Origin: an uncultured Lachnospiraceae bacterium
GTDB taxonomy: Bacteria > Bacillota > Clostridia > Lachnospirales > Lachnospiraceae
Length of the DNA stretch: 61,231 nucleotides
Direction of reading: 5' to 3'
NCBI GenBank assembly: GCA_902786205.1
Contig: CADABQ010000010.1
Location: forward strand, 1 to 61,231
The translations under genes were made by a program, and so were the position numbers. Below, in pieces: positions 45,441 through 55,700 of the stretch; position 1 is the first letter of the stretch; each line of letters starts with the position of its first letter. The notes beneath the pieces are model-generated. The model ran no database searches and was not told where the DNA came from. It worked only from the letters and a program-made list of their open reading frames with translations.

Positions 45441-46949
45441 ATGGTTGAGAGAAAAAATGCAGGACGGATTGCAAGAGTTGTCGGTTTGGTTGCCGGAATT
45501 GTATGCGTATGTATGATTTGTTTGGTTATTGGCTTCAAGTTATATTATTCAAATCGCTGGTATCCAAATACTACGATTAATAGTTTAGACGTTTCTGGAA
45601 AAACATTTAAAACATCTGAAAAGATGATGCAAGATTATGTTGATTCCTATCAATTGGAAATCAAAGGAAGAAACGATGGAAAACTGGTTATTAATGGGAA
45701 AGAGATAGGTTTATCAGTGGATTACAAGGATAAACTAAAGCAAATGTATCAGGAGCAGAAGAAAGCATCTTTTTTACCTAATTTTAAACAGGAGGATTTC
45801 GAACAGGAAATTGTAGCGGTCTACGAACAGGAAAAATTAGACAATATTATTAAAACAGCCACAATTGTAACAGGGGATGACCAATATAAAATTGTAAAAC
45901 CAAAGAGTGCTTATGTACAGTATGATGAGAAAAGTGGTCGTGGCGAAATTGTAAAAGAAGAAAAGGGAAATAAACTTTTGATTAAAAAAATGTTGCCGGT
46001 TGTTCATGATGCAGTGAAAAACATGGAAACAAAATTGGACTTAAGTAAAGATACTTATGATGAGGTGTATAAAAGTCCAAAGATTACATCAAAAGATAAA
46101 AAGATACAAAAACAGTATATTACATACAATACCTGCTTATTGAATTGGATCAACTGGGATATGGGGGATGGTGTGACAGAAACAGTTACACCAAAGGAAA
46201 TCAAAGACTGGTTATATATTACAGCCAAAGGAAAGGTAGCATTGGATGATTCTGCTATGAGTAAATGGATTGAACCATTTTGCTTAAAGTATAAGACAGA
46301 AGGAAAAACAAGAACGTTAACTGCGCACAATGGAAAAAAAGTTAAAGTAGAGGGCGGAGATTATGGCTGGCGTTTGGATTATGATGGGATCATGAAACAA
46401 GTGAGAGAACTTATCATGAAAACAGGAAAGCAGAAACAACAAAATGTAGAAAATTATATGAATGATCCATCCCAGGAAAATGAAAAAACACTTACGACCA
46501 ATCTGGAACCTATGTATAGTAATAAAGCTTTTCAAAAGGCAGATGCATCTGGTGTAGATTGGGATACAAAAAATTATAGTGAAGTAGATTTAACAGCACA
46601 GATGGTGTATGTATATAAAGATGGAAAGTTAGCTTATACTGCAAAATGTGTGACCGGACTTCCTTCAGATCCGGAAAGAGCAACCAGAACCGGATGTTAT
46701 TACATAAAAGATAAAAAAGAAGAATATGTTTTAGTTGGTGCAGATTATGAGACACCTACAAAATATTGGGTTAGAATTATGTGGACGGGAACCGGATATC
46801 ATTTTCTACAAAGAAGTGATTGGTCAAGCTGGTCACCTGAAATTTATAAAACAAGAGGATCCCATGGATGTATCAATTTACAATTAGAAGATGCGAGAAG
46901 CATTTATAATTTAGTAAAATTAGGGGATGCGGTATTTATTCATTATTAA
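45441..46949 (+). CDS. L,D-transpeptidase with YkuD domain (SHGC type)
   Basis: 502 residues from the ATG at 45441 (GAGGGAAG upstream; an in-frame ATG at 45423 has poor spacing). N-terminal membrane anchor (about 8-32); a long extracellular part with PG_binding_4-like repeats (about 45-340); C-terminal YkuD domain with the catalytic SHGCINL motif about 30 residues from the end and an upstream YHFLQ His. Forms 3-3 peptidoglycan cross-links or attaches proteins to the wall. Has its own promoter. Confidence 0.92.
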   Translation: MVERKNAGRIARVVGLVAGIVCVCMICLVIGFKLYYSNRWYPNTTINSLDVSGKTFKTSEKMMQDYVDSYQLEIKGRNDGKLVINGKEIGLSVDYKDKLKQMYQEQKKASFLPNFKQEDFEQEIVAVYEQEKLDNIIKTATIVTGDDQYKIVKPKSAYVQYDEKSGRGEIVKEEKGNKLLIKKMLPVVHDAVKNMETKLDLSKDTYDEVYKSPKITSKDKKIQKQYITYNTCLLNWINWDMGDGVTETVTPKEIKDWLYITAKGKVALDDSAMSKWIEPFCLKYKTEGKTRTLTAHNGKKVKVEGGDYGWRLDYDGIMKQVRELIMKTGKQKQQNVENYMNDPSQENEKTLTTNLEPMYSNKAFQKADASGVDWDTKNYSEVDLTAQMVYVYKDGKLAYTAKCVTGLPSDPERATRTGCYYIKDKKEEYVLVGADYETPTKYWVRIMWTGTGYHFLQRSDWSSWSPEIYKTRGSHGCINLQLEDARSIYNLVKLGDAVFIHY

Positions 46950-47102
46950 AGGCAAATTGCATGATGAAAAAGAATAGTTCCTCTTTCTTGCAAAGGAGTA
47001 GGAAAGATTGCTATAAAAGTGAATTGGAACCTGTAAAACTCTTAAATAGATAAAAGGAGAGAGTTTTGCAAAATCCAAAATAAAAGGAGAAAGGATAAAA
47101 AA

Positions 47103-49208
47103 ATGGTTAAAAAATTAATGAGACTTGTAACTTGGATATCCGTGTTTGCTATGCTTGTTATAGCTGGCACAAATGTAGTTCAAGTACATGCAAAAGCAAA
47201 GGTTAAGTCACAGGAAGATTATCAATTTAGTGTTGCAACAGATCGTGCCGAAGGTATCTGTAATTACAAATTGACAGGTATCACCCTTGGTGACATAGAT
47301 ACTGTTGAGATAAAAGCTTATTATCAGTCAGCAGGAAAAACAGTAGTAGGATATTCAAAGAGCATTGCACTTACAAATGAAAATGTTTCTAATAATGTGT
47401 TATCTGGTAGTTTTTCAATGGATGATTTCCAAACATTTGCTTACGAAAAATATAAAGTAAGTTGTACGATTGGAAATGTAACAGTTGAAGCAAAAGAGGA
47501 TTGCGACTTTAGTTTGTATGCAAGTCAGTATAAATTGTCTATGGATACAAAAAAAGCAGCTACTGTAAGAAAAGCTACCTTGTCTGTTCCAGATGCCGCT
47601 GCATCTGTATTACCTGGAAAGAATAATACAGTAACCTTATATGTATGGGAAAAAGGAAGCAGTGAAAAAAAGGCTGTAAAAGTAGAAGATGCAAAGGCTG
47701 TTACAGGAAAAAATGTATCATGGAATGTAGATGTTGCTTCTGTATGTAAGAAGAGTGGTACATTTTATGCAAAGGCTGTATTGGCGCATGGAAAAACAAC
47801 TACTACATTGGCAAATGTTACATTTAGTGTAAATCCTACCGTTACTTCCTTTGTTACGGGAAAAACGAATGCATTAGAGAAAAAGGCTGCCTTTTCTGCT
47901 ACATTGAAAGGATTGACAAATCCAACAGGTGTAAAAGCTGTAACTTTTTATGTATACAATAGCAAGGGTGAATTTATTTATAAACAAGCTGCCAAAAGCC
48001 AAACAGCTAAAAACTATTATGCAGAGATTAGTTTAAAGGCATTGTCTTATAAGTTAGATAAATATACTGTTAAAGCACAGATTACGGATACAAATGGGAA
48101 AGTATTTTTCTTAGAAAAGATTGCAACCGTAAATGAAACTGCATCTGCAAAAAAATTAACAATACAGAAAAGCAAGAAGACAGCATCTAGTACATTTCAA
48201 TTAAAGGGAGCTTATATTCCTGGAAACATTAAAAAAGTTAAATTCTATGTTTATTACAAAAAAGGCGGTAAGTTCAAATTAATAAATAAAGTTTCTGCAA
48301 CTTACACCGCAAAAACAGATATTTATAAGGCTACAGTCAAAAACGAATATGCAGGACAATATAAAATCCGAGCATATGGTGTTGCAAAGTGGGGAAGTGA
48401 AGTCCTTTTAAAAACACAGACTGTTAAAGTTGCAAAATCAGAAGCTGGAAAAAATGGCTGGTATTATGAAAAATATAACGGAAAAACCTATAAATTTTAT
48501 TATATCAATGGTGTAAAACAAAAGGATTTAACTAAAATTTTGGGCTTAAAGAAAAGTTCAGGTACAAATATAAACAAGTTTTATATTGAATTAAACCGTG
48601 CAGCATGCTGTGCCACTGTATATGCATACGATTCCAAAAAGAAAAAGTACATTATTCCGGTAAAGACATTTACGGTCTCTGTCGGAAGAGATACTGCTAC
48701 TACAGCAGGTGCAGGTGGATTACATATTAATTCTTCTTACACACCACTAGGTACCTATTCTATTTGTTCGAATGGTACTAGTGTAAAATATACATTAAAA
48801 TCAATGTATGAACCAGACGGAAGCACCTGTTATGCAAGATGGACTTCTCATATTGTAGGAAATGTATACTTCCATGCGGTAGCGGTTGGAGCACAATCCC
48901 ATTATGCATTAAATCCAAATAGTTACAATCGTTTAGGAACTGCTGCTTCTGCTGGCTGTATTCGAATGACAGTAGCAGATGCAAAATGGATTTATGATTA
49001 TGCATCTACAGGTACAATTGTAAAGATTGTAAAGGGAAATACTTCTCATCCAGGACCATTTGGAAAGAATAAAACAATAAAAATTGCATCTTCTATCCAT
49101 TATGATCCTACCGATCCAGCTGTACCAGATTCTAGAAAGAAAAAGGATTATAAGGCAGGATTAATCAGTGGTTATATGACAAAGAGTGGAAAAAGAGTCG
49201 GATACTAA
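47103..49208 (+). CDS. Secreted L,D-transpeptidase with repeated beta domains (SAGC type)
   Basis: 701 residues. Cleaved signal peptide (about 1-31, ending VHAKA). Then four or more Ig-like or wall-binding repeats of about 90-100 residues (about 32-450). A linker carries a choline-binding-like GWYYEKYNGKTYKFYYING, and a C-terminal YkuD domain (about 490-640) has FHAVAVG and SAGCIRM. The usual SHGC His is Ala here, though the catalytic Cys stays. Follows the first transpeptidase by 150 nt. AAAGGAGAAAGG upstream. Confidence 0.87.
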   Translation: MVKKLMRLVTWISVFAMLVIAGTNVVQVHAKAKVKSQEDYQFSVATDRAEGICNYKLTGITLGDIDTVEIKAYYQSAGKTVVGYSKSIALTNENVSNNVLSGSFSMDDFQTFAYEKYKVSCTIGNVTVEAKEDCDFSLYASQYKLSMDTKKAATVRKATLSVPDAAASVLPGKNNTVTLYVWEKGSSEKKAVKVEDAKAVTGKNVSWNVDVASVCKKSGTFYAKAVLAHGKTTTTLANVTFSVNPTVTSFVTGKTNALEKKAAFSATLKGLTNPTGVKAVTFYVYNSKGEFIYKQAAKSQTAKNYYAEISLKALSYKLDKYTVKAQITDTNGKVFFLEKIATVNETASAKKLTIQKSKKTASSTFQLKGAYIPGNIKKVKFYVYYKKGGKFKLINKVSATYTAKTDIYKATVKNEYAGQYKIRAYGVAKWGSEVLLKTQTVKVAKSEAGKNGWYYEKYNGKTYKFYYINGVKQKDLTKILGLKKSSGTNINKFYIELNRAACCATVYAYDSKKKKYIIPVKTFTVSVGRDTATTAGAGGLHINSSYTPLGTYSICSNGTSVKYTLKSMYEPDGSTCYARWTSHIVGNVYFHAVAVGAQSHYALNPNSYNRLGTAASAGCIRMTVADAKWIYDYASTGTIVKIVKGNTSHPGPFGKNKTIKIASSIHYDPTDPAVPDSRKKKDYKAGLISGYMTKSGKRVGY

Positions 49209-49268
49209 GTAGAAGATTAAAACAAAATAAAGGTCTCCTTTTGTAAGTATGAAAGGGAAAGGCACATG

Positions 49269-49309
49269 AAATGGAATGTATTTATGATGGATAAGTACAT
49301 TCCATTTTT
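49269..49309 (+). terminator. Terminator after the second L,D-transpeptidase gene
   Basis: AAATGGAATGTA (49269-49280) pairs perfectly with TACATTCCATTT (49296-49307), then TTTTT. R4 copy d follows. Confidence 0.88.
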
Positions 49310-49342
49310 CTTTACTTTATAGGAAAATGCGTCCTATAAAGT
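49310..49342. repeat. Terminator-associated repeat R4, copy d
   Basis: ACTTTATAGG (49314-49323) pairs with CCTATAAAGT (49333-49342) around AAAATGCGT. Compared with copy a (CTCTATAG/CTATAGAG), the stem has a paired change, so base pairing is kept. It directly follows the transpeptidase terminator. Confidence 0.7.
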
Positions 49343-49512
49343 GTATTATAATTAAAGCGTTTTGCTATGACAATTCTTATGGAAAAGTTTGTCTTATAAC
49401 CATTGAATAAACCGCATTTCTATGCTATGATATATGAGGATTTTTCTACAAAGCAGACAGGTCTGCTAGGCAGATATGATACAGTTAGAAGACCCGTTGC
49501 CAACATATTTAT
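49343..49512. other. Non-coding gap before the PP2C gene (first part)
   Basis: No gene. A GCAGAC/GTCTGC hairpin lies at about 49453-49466 and probably belongs to a diverged R1 element whose tail follows at 49513. TATGATATATGAGG and nearby AT-rich boxes could hold a promoter, unproven. Confidence 0.4.
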
Positions 49513-49542
49513 GAGCAAGTAGCAGCGCGGATTGCGAATATC
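49513..49542 (+). repeat. R1 tail, copy f
   Basis: GAGCAAGTAGC then AGCGCGGATTGCGAATATC. Only the tail is clearly conserved. It lies 113 nt before the PP2C start on the coding strand. Confidence 0.65.
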
Positions 49543-49654
49543 ATGGATCAAAGATGGCTATTTGGATTATGTGGATTGTAGTTAAATGGTAACGGAACAC
49601 TGCTTTTCAGGTAAGTAGAAAGATGAATGGACAGAAATAGATTGGAAGAGTAAA

Positions 49655-50458
49655 ATGAAGAGTATCAATATTATATGTTCAGATATTGGAACAAAAGAGA
49701 TAAATAATCAGGATGCTGCATGCATCAAACGGGCAAAGACATCCATTGGTATGATCACAATGGGAATTGTTTGTGATGGAGTCAATGGAATGGAGCAGGG
49801 AGAAGTAGCGAGTACTGCGATTGTGGATGAGTTTGGTATGTGGTTTGAACAGGAACTTCCTGCTCTGTTAGAAGAACATATTGTGGAAAAGGAAGAGCGT
49901 TTGTGGAAAGAGGTCATTCAAGCTGTAAAAGATTCCTGGAAGAAAAAGTTACAGGAGGTACACAAAAGCATCCGGCAATATGGGGAAGGTAGAAAGATTT
50001 CTATTGGAAGTACTTTTACTGGAGTATTATTGTTTGATGAATTTTGCTGTATGATAATGCATGTTGGTGACAGTAGAGTCTACAAAATCACAGATACAGT
50101 GGAACAGTTGACTGTAGACCAGACTTTGGCAGAGCGTGAAGTAGAGCGTGGAAGTGTAACAAGAAAAAAAGCAATAGAACAAGGCATGCAAAATGTATTG
50201 TTGCAATGTGTTGGAGGTTCTAGAAATATACAGCCGGATGTGATAATTGATTATTTTGATTCGGAAGCTATCTATGTATTATGTACCGATGGATTTTGGA
50301 GAACCGTAGACAGCAAAGATTTACAGAAAATTAGCATATATAGGGAAAATGGTCAGGAAGGGTTAGAGGACTTTCTAAAAGACATCATAGAGCAGTTAAA
50401 GATTGACGGTGAGGAGGACAATATTACGGTAGTTGCAATTACCAATGAAGAATGGTAG
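49655..50458 (+). CDS. PP2C-family Ser/Thr protein phosphatase
   Basis: 267 residues, a stand-alone PPM/PP2C domain in the cytoplasm. Metal-binding motifs in order are NNQDAACI, VCDGVNG (normally DGMGG), GSTFTGVLL, HVGDSRVYKI, LCTDGFWRTV and EEDNITVVAI. The catalytic Asp residues look complete. It is followed 74 nt later by a Ser/Thr kinase gene, forming the classic reversible phosphorylation pair. Ribosome-binding site GGAAGAG. Confidence 0.92.
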   Translation: MKSINIICSDIGTKEINNQDAACIKRAKTSIGMITMGIVCDGVNGMEQGEVASTAIVDEFGMWFEQELPALLEEHIVEKEERLWKEVIQAVKDSWKKKLQEVHKSIRQYGEGRKISIGSTFTGVLLFDEFCCMIMHVGDSRVYKITDTVEQLTVDQTLAEREVERGSVTRKKAIEQGMQNVLLQCVGGSRNIQPDVIIDYFDSEAIYVLCTDGFWRTVDSKDLQKISIYRENGQEGLEDFLKDIIEQLKIDGEEDNITVVAITNEEW

Positions 50459-50532
50459 GAAAAACATTTTTGTAGCAGAAAAAGTTTCTGCCCAGCTGAA
50501 GTGAAAAATACTGTGGTTAGGAGGAAAGAGAT

Positions 50533-51789
50533 ATGCTGTCAAATAATAGTATAAACAATAGATATATATTGCAATACGAGATCGGTAGAGGCGGTATGTC
50601 AAAGGTTTATTTGGCCCGTGACATAAAACTGAATATGGATTGGGCAATTAAAGTTATGGACGTGTCAAATAAAAGCGGACATGCACAGATTTATAGAATA
50701 GCTACAGAAAAAGAAATCTCTTTGCTTAAAAAACTAAATCATCCTGCATTACCACGTATCGTTGATTACTTCTTAGAAGATGAAAAGATGTATATTGTTA
50801 TGGATTATATTGAGGGGATTACGCTTAGCGAGAAGCTGGAACGAGAAGGTAAGCAAAAGCAGGAGGATGTTCTAAGATGGATGCGTGCAGTGTGCGATGT
50901 ATTAAATTATCTGCATACACGAAAGGACGCAATCATTTATCGAGATATAAAGCCATCTAATATCATGCTTACTCCAGAAGGTGATGTTAAGCTTATTGAT
51001 TTTGGTATTGCACGTACTTATAAATCCTCCAGTAATAGCGATACAGAATATTTAGGTTCTAGAGGATATGCAGCACCGGAGCAATGTTCAAAATCCGGAC
51101 AATCAGATGCTAGAACAGATATTTACGGAGTAGGAGCTACAATGTATCATTTGCTTACTGGAAAACATCCAGATCAACCACCATATGAATTTTATCCAAT
51201 TCGAAAATGGGACAAATCTTTTTCCAGAGGGGTTCAGCAGATTGTACAAAAATGTGTTATGACCGATCCGCAGTATCGTTATCAGACTGCCTTTGATTTG
51301 ATCGATGCAATAGACAATTACAAAACAGAAGACAAGAAAAAGTTTATGAAGCTTGCATTTACTGGTGTTATTGGAATTTTGGTGATTGCATTTATAAGCA
51401 TGACCGTAGCACGACTTTCTATGGGGGAAAGTATCGGGTGGTTCTTCATTTTAGATGCTATTTTTTCACTGTTACTATTTTGTGACATTATATTTATGGA
51501 CATGAAGCGAGTATGGTGTTGGTTTCTTGGAAAAGAGGATAAAGAAATTATGAAATCCAAGCGCGAACCAATTGAAGCTGCTAGGATAAGTAGTACACAG
51601 GAATTAGATAAAATGAAAGGAAATATTCATTATAAGACTTACGATGCAGGTACCGAGACAATTAAACTGGGAAATAAGCGAACAAACAGAGTGAATAAAT
51701 ATTTTCAGTTTTATGTCGTTACCAGTATGAAGTCTGTTGGTATTCAGGGATATTCGGAGGAAGGAGTAAACGATGAGTGGAAAGGATAA
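50533..51789 (+). CDS. Membrane Ser/Thr protein kinase without PASTA domains
   Basis: 418 residues. Hanks-type kinase domain (about 10-265): glycine loop [14 protein letters not shown] Lys in WAIKVMD, catalytic loop YRDIKPSN (Tyr for His), DFG in LIDFGIA, and [10 protein letters not shown]. Two hydrophobic helices follow (about 276-297 and 306-325), then a cytoplasmic tail of about 90 residues. Unlike PknB/PrkC it has no extracellular PASTA repeats. Its stop overlaps the next gene by 17 nt. AGGAGGAAAG upstream. Confidence 0.92.
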   Translation: MLSNNSINNRYILQYEIGRGGMSKVYLARDIKLNMDWAIKVMDVSNKSGHAQIYRIATEKEISLLKKLNHPALPRIVDYFLEDEKMYIVMDYIEGITLSEKLEREGKQKQEDVLRWMRAVCDVLNYLHTRKDAIIYRDIKPSNIMLTPEGDVKLIDFGIARTYKSSSNSDTEYLGSRGYAAPEQCSKSGQSDARTDIYGVGATMYHLLTGKHPDQPPYEFYPIRKWDKSFSRGVQQIVQKCVMTDPQYRYQTAFDLIDAIDNYKTEDKKKFMKLAFTGVIGILVIAFISMTVARLSMGESIGWFFILDAIFSLLLFCDIIFMDMKRVWCWFLGKEDKEIMKSKREPIEAARISSTQELDKMKGNIHYKTYDAGTETIKLGNKRTNRVNKYFQFYVVTSMKSVGIQGYSEEGVNDEWKG

Positions 51790-52399
51790 ACAGGAAGCTC
51801 AGGATGCAAAAGCAGAATTAAGTACGGTATTAGATGATGAATATCAAGGAAAAGAAGTAGTATGTATTCCGTTTGATAAGGAAAAAAGTTCTGTTCCGCT
51901 AGATGACAATTTTGTAATCATTGAATCAATGGAAAAGCGGGAAAAAACAGTAAAAATAACTGCAGCAATCTTTTCTGTTGTGTGTTTGGTTTCCATTGTC
52001 TGTGCGAGTATCTTTTTAGTAGTTTCGGATGGAAATAGAAAAAGAGATACGCAGGCGACAGGGGTACAAGGAACACACAAGCCGATGGAATCTACACCGA
52101 CAGCGACGATTGTTGTTACACCGAAGCCAACGAAGAAGCCAACGCCAAGACCGACAAAGAAACCAACACCAAAGCCAACGAAGAAGCCAACGCCAAGACC
52201 GACAAAGAAACCAACACCAAAGCCAACGAAGAAGCCAACACCGAGACCAACAGCAAGACCGGTAATTACAAAACAGCCGGTAACAGCAGCACCAAAACCT
52301 ACGAAGGCGCCAAGACAAGTAACACCAAAGCAGACGAAAAAACCGGATGATGTGTTTGTGGAAGATGGTAAGAAGTCGGATGATGTATTCGTATATTAA
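51773..52399 (+). CDS. Membrane protein with extracellular Thr-Pro-Lys repeats
   Basis: 208 residues. Acidic cytoplasmic part (1-60), one membrane helix (about 63-84), then an extracellular stalk with repeated [16 protein letters not shown] units (about 112-165) and a tail with two similar ends, DDVFVEDG and DDVFVY. At DNA level the repeat is a near-perfect 48-bp-type tandem unit (about 52120-52245), so copy number probably varies. Such basic Pro/Thr stalks can span or bind peptidoglycan. The 17-nt overlap with the kinase gene suggests the two products work together. Confidence 0.75.
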   Translation: MSGKDKQEAQDAKAELSTVLDDEYQGKEVVCIPFDKEKSSVPLDDNFVIIESMEKREKTVKITAAIFSVVCLVSIVCASIFLVVSDGNRKRDTQATGVQGTHKPMESTPTATIVVTPKPTKKPTPRPTKKPTPKPTKKPTPRPTKKPTPKPTKKPTPRPTARPVITKQPVTAAPKPTKAPRQVTPKQTKKPDDVFVEDGKKSDDVFVY

Positions 52400-52412
52400 A
52401 AGTAAGGTCAAG

Positions 52413-52549
52413 GATATTCGCAATCCGCTTCGCTACTTGCTCATATAAAAGCGGCACTGCGTGCCTTACGAGGTATGGGGCTTGAACCCCACACCTCGTG
52501 CAAGAGTCCCCACTGCCTAAAGGCAGTGGGGACTCTTGTCCTTTTATAA
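52413..52549 (-). repeat. Dispersed structured repeat R1, copy g (full length)
   Basis: Read on the minus strand: TTATAAAAG; hairpin 1, a perfect 18-bp stem with 2-nt loop (501-518 with 521-538 of 52000); hairpin 2, ACGAGGT/ACCTCGT with GGGG/CCCC inside (52468-52499); hairpin 3, GGCAC/GTGCC (52453-52465); closing CTTTTATA; then the tail GAGCAAGTAGC, GAAGCGGATTGCGAATATC. This is the best-preserved copy. Confidence 0.82.
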
Positions 52550-52555
52550 AGAATT

Positions 52556-52610
52556 AAAAAAAGGATCCATATAGAGACGATTTAAGAATGTCTCTATTGG
52601 ATCTTTTTTT
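52556..52610. terminator. Bidirectional terminator between kinase cluster and LRR gene
   Basis: AAAAAAAGGATCCA...TAGAGAC (52556-52578) pairs with GTCTCTA...TGGATCTTTTTTT (52590-52610). A- and T-runs on both sides serve the convergent transcripts. Confidence 0.85.
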
Positions 52611-52688
52611 CTATAGCAAAATGCATCCTATACAGAAAACATTTGAGCTGATGTGTTCCTGTATAGGATGCATTTAACCTGATGTGTT
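52611..52688. repeat. Terminator-associated repeat R4, copy e (extended)
   Basis: CTATAGCAAAATGCATCCTATA starts at the end of the terminator T-tract. An additional perfect 17-bp stem AAATGCATCCTATACAG/CTGTATAGGATGCATTT (52619-52635, 52659-52675) follows. GATGTGTTCC occurs twice (about 52650 and 52681), a direct duplication. Confidence 0.65.
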
Positions 52689-52707
52689 CCACTTTGTCCT
52701 AAAAGAT

Positions 52708-55700
52708 TTAATATTTACCTTTTAGTAAGTTGGCATAATACTTTTTCGTTCCGTTTGGAATTTTAAATTGTCGTTTTGAGGCATTTAATTTAAATGCCTT
52801 GCTTCCTACTCGTTTTAATTTTTTGGCACTTTTTAGATTAACTAAACGTAACCGTTTGCAATTATAAAAGCTTTTCGAACCAATACTGATTAATTTCTTT
52901 CCTAATGTAATCGATGTAATATTGCTACAATTTGCAAAAGCATTGTCTCCGATGGAACGGATTTCTCCAGGTAGGGAAATCGCACCTTTTAAAGATTTAC
53001 AATTTTTAAAAGCATTTTTTTGAATAGAGACAACCGTGCAAGTATAACCATAAATTTTAACTTTTGAATAAATGGTTATTTTTTTATTCGTATGTTTATA
53101 GCCGGTAATGGAAACCTGAGCTGTTTTGCCTTTTATACTTACAACCTTATATATAATACTATTAACAAGATAAGTTTTTCCCTTCTTGATTGTTTTCGTA
53201 GAAGGCTTTGGTGTGCTTGTTGGTATCGGTGTTTGTGTAGTTGGAGTAGTTGTAGTAGGCGTTGTTGTAGCTGCTGCTGTCGTAGTTGGTGTTTTAGTTG
53301 GCGGATTTGATGTATGTGGAGGTTGTGTTTTAATCGGTCCATCGGAGCTTCCCGGTGTAGTGGATGCTGATGGTGTCGTGTTTGTAGTTGGCGTTGTGCT
53401 TGGTGGATTGGAAACCGGTGGTTCAGATTTCTTTCCGGTAGCAAATATTGTAATTGTTTTTACATAAGTCGAGTTAAAAGTAACGTTAACCGTATTTAAG
53501 GTATCCGTTAAAGTACTCTTGGAAAAAGTTAGGGCATTTAATAATTCCGGATTATCAATGGAATTTAATACTTTATCGGAAAGAAGTGATACTTCAACGT
53601 AAAAGTCACTGGCATTAAATATAGTTCCAATTGTAGTATCACCTTTGTATTGCACCGTTGTTAATTCTGCCACTGCATCCTTCAGACCAGGAACCAAAAT
53701 TGGGTTTTCTGCTGCAATACCTTTATAAAATACTGGAACGGAATTATTTTGATCTGCTACAATTTGATAATTGCCAAATGTAATATTTTCAGGATCATCT
53801 AAAACAATACCTTCCGTTTCTGCGCTTTCTTTATAAACTACAATTTTAATATTTGCAGGATCTACCGTACAGTTTTCAAAAACACCATTTCCGGTATAGG
53901 TTGCCTCTACCTTTACAATTGTGTTTTCGGTACCATTGATTGTAATAATATCTTTCATAACACAACCGTTATAGGAAATGGAAATTTTATTTTCACCAAG
54001 CTTAATCGGAACTTCCTGGACCTCTTCTCCATTTACGACAAAAGAGAAACCATCCGTTACTTTGTCAATAACCGGAGTATCTGGATTAGCATAAGTAATC
54101 GCAGATAATACAACATCGGATGTATGCAAAACACTGTCTTTAGGCATATTCTCTTTTGCTGCGGTTGCAGCAAAAGATACAATTTGTTTTGGATAACCGT
54201 AAACAGTAAATGATTTTGTAACGGTTTTGGTTGCAGAAACTTTTGATGAAATCTGAATAAGTGTTTCGGCATCCGTTACTTTGGAATTGTCAATTTCATA
54301 TTGTTCATCGGTTAAAATTCCTGTTTTTCCATTGTCAAATTTTGCAGTAACGACCAACATATCTTTGGTAACTTCCTCACCAACAGTAAGATTTAGCTTA
54401 TCTCCTGTTTTTGATTTGATTGAGGTGATTTCTTGTACTGCATTTTTTTGTACACGAATTTTAAATGGATGTTTTATTCCAGCAACCTCTAATAAAAAGT
54501 CATGCGTACCTTCTGTAAGAGATACTTTTGAAGTTGTACATGGGGTATACCAAGCACCATTGTAGTTGTAAGCATAAACCTTTTTGGAAGAAGAACTTAC
54601 GGATGAGTTCTTTTCTAAAATACGATAATTGTAATTGGTAGATACCAAGCTTCCATTTACAATGGAAAGTTTCACTTTGCTACCATCAGAAACAGGAGCG
54701 TTTATTGCATCCTTATCATAAGTTGCAGAAACAGAAAGATTTGTTTCTGATGCAAAATCATAGGAAACGGTATCTTCATTTTCACCTAAATAAACAATGT
54801 TATTTTTGATTTCATAATCTAAAGTATCTGCGTTGGAAACATAGTTATGAAAATTGCAGGATTTATTTTTTATCCAGCTTTGATACATTTCATAAGAGGA
54901 AAGCAAGTTACCATCATCATCATAGGCAACTGCGCCACCATATCCATATACGATTGTTTTTTCTCCATCGCAGCGGTTATAATCAGAACCTCCGATGTAT
55001 TTAAAATCAGGATCTAAAAAGTAGATGGCATCGCAATTTAGAGAAGTTTTTGTATCATCTCCAAGTGGAAAATGGTTTAACTCCATCATTTCTCCACCAG
55101 TATTCGTGTTTTTCTTATAAGCAAAGTAAAGGTTGTGTACTCTACTTTCGTAACCTAAGTGGTCGCCATCGTTTTGGTAACTGATATTTTTACAATCCCC
55201 ACGATTGTCTAGGTTAAAATATAAATTTTGTATTACAATATGAAAAAGGGCAGCGTCACTGAATACACATTGACCATTTAATGTAAAGTTTGTAATCATA
55301 GTACGACTATCTATATTAAGGGAATAAAAAGCCTTTTTCTCAAAAGTAGTTGACGAAGTACCACTGGTGCTGCTGTTTACATTAAAATTAGAAATGACAG
55401 CATTTGCATCAGAGGAAAAGCAAATGGCTTTTTGACCAAATGTGGTGACACCGTTTACATTTAAGTTTGTAACGGAGGTATTTGTTAAAAAGTTGTTGGA
55501 TAACTGATTATTCGATCCATTCAAGTTCAAATCATAAATATTGCACTGTTTAAATACAGTATCTCTATTTGTGACTGTTCCATTAAAAGTGACAGTTACC
55601 GATTTAGAATCTGCATTTTGAAACGTTGTGTCGGTGAAGTTACAGGAATCTTCAAAGGAAACAGCCTTATTAAATTTGACTACATTTAATTTCTGGCACT

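Noticed and set aside
52468..52499. tRNA or tRNA fragment, from the GGGGTTCAAGCCCC hairpin
   Set aside because: No acceptor, D or anticodon arm of tRNA dimensions; it is hairpin 2 of R1.
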